Shown here piece by piece: positions 5,525-7,438 of a stretch of DNA of 7,438 nucleotides. The position numbers were made by a program, and so were the translations under genes. The stretch covers positions 1 to 7,438 of the forward strand of contig JALHSW010000652.1 of the NCBI GenBank assembly GCA_022865365.1, read 5' to 3'. This DNA is from Acidimicrobiia bacterium. GTDB lineage: Bacteria > Actinomycetota > Acidimicrobiia > IMCC26256 > PALSA-555. The notes beneath the pieces were generated by a model, which was not told where the DNA came from, did not search any database, and was given only the letters and a program-made list of their open reading frames with translations. The stretch's first letter is position 1, and the number at the start of each line of letters is the position of its first letter.

Positions 5525-5530
5525 ATCCTA
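5525..5530 (-). promoter_or_regulatory. Possible -10 element (TAGGAT) for the minus-strand operon
   Basis: TAGGAT fits TANNNT and ends 14 bases before ATG 5510, which would give a very short leader of roughly 7 bases. No recognisable -35 lies at the expected distance. If real, the upstream in-frame starts at 5537 and 5591 are outside the transcript. Confidence 0.25.
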
Positions 5531-5585
5531 AACTCATGCCCGGAACCGCCAGGCCCAGACTCGGCGCCTCGTTACCTCGCCGAGT

Positions 5586-5622
5586 CCTCACCCCTCAAGC
5601 GTCACCCTGAACCTCACCCCTC
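5586..5622. repeat. Direct repeat cctcacccctc in the divergent thioesterase/thiolase region
   Basis: The 11-mer occurs at 5586-5596 and 5612-5622, with a partial third copy (tcaccct, 5602-5608) between them, so TCACCC cores start at 5588, 5602 and 5614. They lie just upstream of the thiolase ribosome binding site and between two divergent operons, a natural place for a regulator to bind. No match to a known operator was recognised, and a C-rich direct repeat can arise by chance. Confidence 0.5.
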
Positions 5623-5625
5623 GAT

Positions 5626-5631
5626 GAGAGG
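5626..5631 (+). promoter_or_regulatory. Ribosome binding site of the thiolase gene
   Basis: GAGAGG lies 8 bases before ATG 5640 and supports that start, which also matches the family N-terminus PVIVEAVRTPIGKR. Confidence 0.7.
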
Positions 5632-5639
5632 CCACAACC

Positions 5640-6818
5640 ATGCCCCAGCCGGTGATCGTCGAAGCCGTCCGAACGCCGATCGGGAAGCGCAACGGCTGGC
5701 TGTCGGGGCTCAAGGCCACCGAGACGCTCCGCCACGCGCAGCTCTCGGTGATCGAGCGCGCCGGCATCGACCCGATGCTGGTCGACGAGGCGATCGGGGG
5801 CTGCGTCACCCAGGCGGGGGAGCAGGGCTCCAACGTCACTCGCAACGCATGGCTCAGCGCCGGGCAGGACCGCCTCCCGTACCAGACCGCGTGCACGACG
5901 GTCGACGCCCAGTGCGGCTCGGCCCAGCAGGCCAACCACCTCGTCGCGGGGTTGATCTCCGCCGGCGGCATCGACGTCGGCATCGCGTGTGGTGTCGAGC
6001 AGATGAGCCACGTGCCGCTCGGCGCGAATGTCTACAACGGGCCGGGAACCACCAAGACCGAGCCGTGGCCGTGGGACGACCCGCCCGAGGGGCAGTTCGG
6101 CGCCGCCGAGCGCATCGCCGACAACCGGGGCATCACGCGTGAGGACCTCGACGAGTGGGGCTTCCACTCCCAGCGCAAGGCGAAGCAGGCGTGGGACGAG
6201 GGTCGCTTCGAGCGTGAGGTCGCGCCGATCGAGACGCCGGTCCTCGGCGACGACGGTCAGCCCACCGGCGAGACGCAAGCAATCTCACGCGACCAGGGCC
6301 TGCGCGACACGACGATGGAAGGGCTCGCGAAGCTCAAGCCCGTCGTCGAGGGCTACAAGCACACGGCCGGCACCTCGTCCCAGCTCTCCGACGGGGCGGC
6401 CGCGGTGCTCTGGATGAGCGAGGAGAAGGCGGCCGAGCTCGGCCTCAAGCCCCGCGCCAAGCTCCTGCATCAGCTCGTCACCGGCACCGACCCGTACTAC
6501 CTGCTCGACGGCCCGGTCGACGCGACGAACAAGATGCTCGCGCGCTCGGGCATGGTGATGAGCGACTTCGATGTCTTCGAGATCAACGAGGCGTTCGCGG
6601 CGGTGGTGCTGAGCTGGGCCCAGGTGCACAAGCCCGACCTCGACCGGGTCAATGTCAACGGCGGCGCGATCGCACTCGGCCACCCGGTCGGGTCCACCGG
6701 CTCACGCTTGATCACCACGGCGTTGCACGAGCTCGAGCGCACCGACGGTGAGCTCGCGTTCGTCACGATGTGCTGCGGCGGTTCACTCGGCACCGCGAGC
6801 ATCCTCCCGCGCCTCTAG
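5640..6818 (+). CDS. Thiolase (acetyl-CoA C-acyltransferase), FadA5-like
   Basis: A 392-residue, full-length thiolase. The N-terminus VIVEAVRTPIGKRNGWLSGL (5-24) and IGGCVTQAGEQ (52-62) are followed by the nucleophile loop TVDAQCGSAQQANH (C92), HTAGTSSQLSDGAAAVLWM (241-259), GPVDATNKML (291-300), NEAFAAVVLSW (316-326), VNGGAIALGHPVGSTGSRL (339-357; H348), and CCGG (378-381) with the second catalytic Cys at C378. C92, H348 and C378 correspond to the Cys/His/Cys set of the family. The overall motifs resemble mycobacterial FadA5, which cleaves 3-ketoacyl-CoA steroid side chains to release acetyl- or propionyl-CoA. The usual CxGG context reads MCCGG here, with an extra Cys beside the catalytic one. 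The gene lies divergent from the racemase and thioesterase genes and ends 8 bases from the convergent esterase stop. Substrate specificity is inferred; a general 3-ketoacyl-CoA thiolase is the alternative. Confidence 0.9.
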   Translation: MPQPVIVEAVRTPIGKRNGWLSGLKATETLRHAQLSVIERAGIDPMLVDEAIGGCVTQAGEQGSNVTRNAWLSAGQDRLPYQTACTTVDAQCGSAQQANHLVAGLISAGGIDVGIACGVEQMSHVPLGANVYNGPGTTKTEPWPWDDPPEGQFGAAERIADNRGITREDLDEWGFHSQRKAKQAWDEGRFEREVAPIETPVLGDDGQPTGETQAISRDQGLRDTTMEGLAKLKPVVEGYKHTAGTSSQLSDGAAAVLWMSEEKAAELGLKPRAKLLHQLVTGTDPYYLLDGPVDATNKMLARSGMVMSDFDVFEINEAFAAVVLSWAQVHKPDLDRVNVNGGAIALGHPVGSTGSRLITTALHELERTDGELAFVTMCCGGSLGTASILPRL

Positions 6819-6826
6819 AGAACCTT

Positions 6827-7438
6827 TCAGGCGAGGTGGGTGCGGAGGAACGCGCCGACCTCGGCCATGGCGGTGTCGGCTTCGTCGACGAGTGCGTCCA
6901 TGCCGACGAAGCCGTGGATCATGCCGTCGAAACGATGCCTCGTGACGTCGTTGCCCGCCTCCCCGAGGTGCTCGACGTACGCCTCGCCCTCGTCGCGCAA
7001 GGGATCGAACTCGGCGGTGATCACCAGCGCGGGAGGCAGACCGGCGAGGTCGGGGGCGCGCAGCACCGACGCGTAGCCGCTGTCGGGGTCGCCGTCGGGG
7101 CCGAGGTACTGCTCCCAGAACCAGCGCATCACCGAAGCCGAGAGCAGGTACCCCTCGGCGTTCTGCACGAACGACGGCGTCGCGCACGCCGCGTCGATGA
7201 CAGGGTAGAGCATCACCTGCGCGGCGAGGCCCGGCCCGTCGTCGGCCCGCGACGCCAGGGCGACGGCGGCCGCGAGGTTCCCGCCCGCGCTGTCGCCGGC
7301 CACGGCGATGCGGTCCAGATCGCCGCGCAGGTCGGCCGCGTGGTCGGTGAGCCAGTGGGTGACGGCCATGCAGTCGTCGAGCGCGGCGGGGAAGCGGTGC
7401 TCGGGCGCGAGGCGGTAGTCGACGCTCACCACGAGGGC
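6827..7438 (-). CDS. Alpha/beta hydrolase, hormone-sensitive-lipase (HSL) type, partial
   Basis: The C-terminal 203 residues of an HSL-family (alpha/beta hydrolase fold-3) esterase. The visible part begins ALVVSVDYRLAPEHRFP and contains the nucleophile elbow GDSAGG (Ser about visible residue 50), LPPALVITAEFDPLRDEG (catalytic Asp about 145), and DGMIHGF (catalytic His about 175). The HGGG oxyanion motif and the true start lie beyond the right edge; the GTG at 7432 is internal. The family hydrolyses short- to medium-chain carboxyl esters, including lipid or steroid esters, in the cytoplasm. All three catalytic residues are present, so the visible part is intact. The stop lies 8 bases from the convergent thiolase stop, with no room for a separate terminator between them. 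Confidence 0.88.
   Translation of the reverse strand, partial: ALVVSVDYRLAPEHRFPAALDDCMAVTHWLTDHAADLRGDLDRIAVAGDSAGGNLAAAVALASRADDGPGLAAQVMLYPVIDAACATPSFVQNAEGYLLSASVMRWFWEQYLGPDGDPDSGYASVLRAPDLAGLPPALVITAEFDPLRDEGEAYVEHLGEAGNDVTRHRFDGMIHGFVGMDALVDEADTAMAEVGAFLRTHLA

Noticed and set aside
6812..6840. Terminator at the CTCTAGAG palindrome after the thiolase stop
   Set aside because: The palindrome is only 8 bp with no loop, is not GC-rich and has no T-run, so it is not a convincing terminator.

Overview
This is high-GC DNA, densely packed on both strands, with short or absent intergenic gaps, Shine-Dalgarno-poor or possibly leaderless starts and third codon positions dominated by G and C. The gene content (crotonases, CaiB/BaiF-type racemase, APH-like kinase, hotdog thioesterase, FadA5-like thiolase, HSL-type esterase) is typical of lipid- and steroid-degrading Actinomycetota such as Acidimicrobiia or Mycobacteriales. 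The exact lineage cannot be fixed from this window.

Layout. (1) 671 to 1, minus strand: two tiny desulforedoxin-like metal-binding proteins of 42 and 47 residues, translationally coupled. They are followed 11 bases later by the 5' part of a probable crotonase-superfamily gene that runs off the left edge; its N-terminus is built from five 15-bp tandem repeats. (2) 689 to 1594, plus strand: a full crotonase/enoyl-CoA hydratase-family gene that starts 17 bases from the divergent desulforedoxin gene. (3) 5510 (or 5591) down to 1581, minus strand: a likely four-gene operon in the order hotdog thioesterase, alpha-methylacyl-CoA racemase-like CoA-transferase-family protein, APH-family kinase-like protein, amidohydrolase-2 family protein. 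It overlaps the crotonase tail to tail by 14 bp. (4) 5640 to 6818, plus strand: a thiolase closely resembling mycobacterial FadA5, divergent from that operon. (5) 7438 to 6827, minus strand: the C-terminal part of an HSL-type alpha/beta hydrolase that runs off the right edge.

How they fit together: the racemase could set the methyl-branch stereochemistry of branched or sterol-side-chain acyl-CoAs, the crotonases could act on enoyl-CoA intermediates, the FadA5-like thiolase could cleave the 3-ketoacyl-CoA, the thioesterase could recover CoA, and the esterase could release acyl or steroid esters. This makes a branched-chain or steroid side-chain beta-oxidation cluster plausible, but it is inferred from family membership and co-location. 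Several members (the complete crotonase, the amidohydrolase, the second desulforedoxin-like protein) lack residues that define the classical active or metal site.

There is no gene-free stretch over 300 bases. No tRNA, rRNA, CRISPR array, insertion sequence or convincing terminator was seen. The least ordinary parts are the coupled mini-metalloproteins at 400-671 and the repeat and hairpin at 301-388.
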